Of a stretch of 12,906 nt of DNA, positions 12,457-12,906 are shown one piece after another (the first letter of the stretch is position 1; every line of letters begins with the position of its first letter). The notes beneath the pieces are model-generated. The model saw nothing but the letters and a program-made list of their open reading frames with translations. It was not told the DNA's origin and did not search any database. The translations under genes were made by a program, and so were the position numbers. The DNA is from Candidatus Bathyarchaeota archaeon (GTDB lineage: Archaea > Thermoproteota > Bathyarchaeia > TCS64), in assembly GCA_014730055.1 (NCBI GenBank), contig WJIV01000258.1:1-12906 (forward strand), in the 5' to 3' direction.

Positions 12457-12906
12457 ATGTTGAAGCCAAAATTTCTTCTTGATGGCATGCTAGGTAGCTT
12501 GACCCGGTGGCTTCGTATCAGTGGATTTGATGCCATGTATCAGAGGAATGCCAAGGATGCCGATCTTATCAAGGAATCCATTGAGGATAATAGGATACTC
12601 TTAACACGGGACAGAGAGCTTGTGGAGAGAGCGAGAAAAATGGGTGTAGAGGCGTACTTTATTAGTGGTACCACAAGTGTTGAGAAGCTTGTTGATCTGC
12701 GCAAAAAACTAGATCTGAGCTACTCTCCCCAAATCTCCCGCTGCCCAAGGTGTAATGGAGTACTTAGAGAGGTTGAAAAGGCGCGGGTAAGCCAGAGAGT
12801 TCCTGAGGCTAGCTACATCGCCTTTGACGATTTCTGGGAGTGCAAGGAATGTGGCACCATTTATTGGAAAGGGAGCCACTGGAAGAAGTTAAAAAATACA
12901 CTGAAT
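12457..12906 (+). CDS. Mut7-C family RNase, 3' end cut by window edge
   Basis: I read 150 codons from ATG 12457 to the right edge with no stop. The N-terminal part is a PIN-like nuclease fold with FLLDGMLGSLTRWLRISGFD (D9 acidic) and ILLTRDRELVERAR (D52). The C-terminal part is a zinc ribbon with C96-x2-C99 (CPRCNG) and C129-x2-C132 (CKECGTIYWKGSHW). This arrangement is the Mut7-C domain, named after C. elegans Mut-7 and widespread in archaea, where it is thought to act as an RNase in RNA processing or decay. Family length is about 150-165, so only a few residues are likely missing. It is 9 bases downstream of the CBS gene. Coupling to a nucleotide-sensing CBS protein suggests energy-linked RNA turnover, which is inference. 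Confidence 0.9.
   Translation, partial: MLKPKFLLDGMLGSLTRWLRISGFDAMYQRNAKDADLIKESIEDNRILLTRDRELVERARKMGVEAYFISGTTSVEKLVDLRKKLDLSYSPQISRCPRCNGVLREVEKARVSQRVPEASYIAFDDFWECKECGTIYWKGSHWKKLKNTLN

Noticed and set aside
1..12906. CRISPR arrays, insertion sequences, tRNA or rRNA genes
   Set aside because: No regularly spaced repeats, transposase motifs, terminal inverted repeats, tRNA T-loop pattern or rRNA segments were seen on reading either strand.

Overview
The window is a stretch of archaeal chromosome. The archaeal assignment rests on RadA (not RecA), aIF1/SUI1 with its N-terminal Cys cluster, an Hjc-type Holliday junction resolvase, a PAC2-family proteasome-assembly chaperone homologue, a Mut7-C RNase, TATA boxes about 25 bases before starts, and a mix of leaderless and Shine-Dalgarno starts. 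GTG and TTG starts are frequent. I cannot fix the phylum. A TACK-type archaeon such as Bathyarchaeia is a guess from overall flavour only. No mobile element, CRISPR array, tRNA or rRNA was seen.

Layout. (1) Positions 1-7006, all minus strand. In transcription order: argG, then a small winged-helix protein with hjc, then a large soluble Lon-type protease, then thioredoxin reductase with a mini-thioredoxin, and finally enolase, which runs off the left edge. (2) Positions 7083-9637, all plus strand: an ACT-domain protein, aIF1, a zinc-ribbon mini-protein, radA, and an unknown gene overlapping the end of radA. (3) Positions 9638-10695, minus strand: a three-helix membrane protein (EMC6-like, tentative) and a PAC2 protein. 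The plus and minus clusters meet with abutting stop codons. (4) Positions 10696-11173 have no protein gene. They contain a long hairpin and a well-folded, promoter-led structured RNA of about 181 nt that I could not match to a known class. (5) A small SANT/Myb-like plus zinc-ribbon protein follows the RNA. After it comes an AT-rich, gene-free gap of 368 bases. (6) A two-gene unit closes the window: a CBS-pair protein with a C-terminal zinc ribbon, and a Mut7-C RNase cut by the right edge.

How parts fit. The left cluster mixes central metabolism (enolase, ArgG), redox and protein quality control (TrxR/Trx, Lon) and recombination (Hjc). RadA lies on the facing strand 3 kb away, so both the strand-exchange protein and the junction resolvase are in this window. 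Two inverted repeats overlap predicted core promoters, one for the winged-helix/hjc unit and one for lon. Both look like operators.

The most interesting item is the RNA at 10963-11143. It has a TATA box at the right distance, a perfect 9-bp closing helix, six further helices, and several G-U pairs that only work on the plus strand. It lies directly upstream of a predicted nucleic-acid-binding protein, so it could be a free-standing ncRNA or a structured leader.
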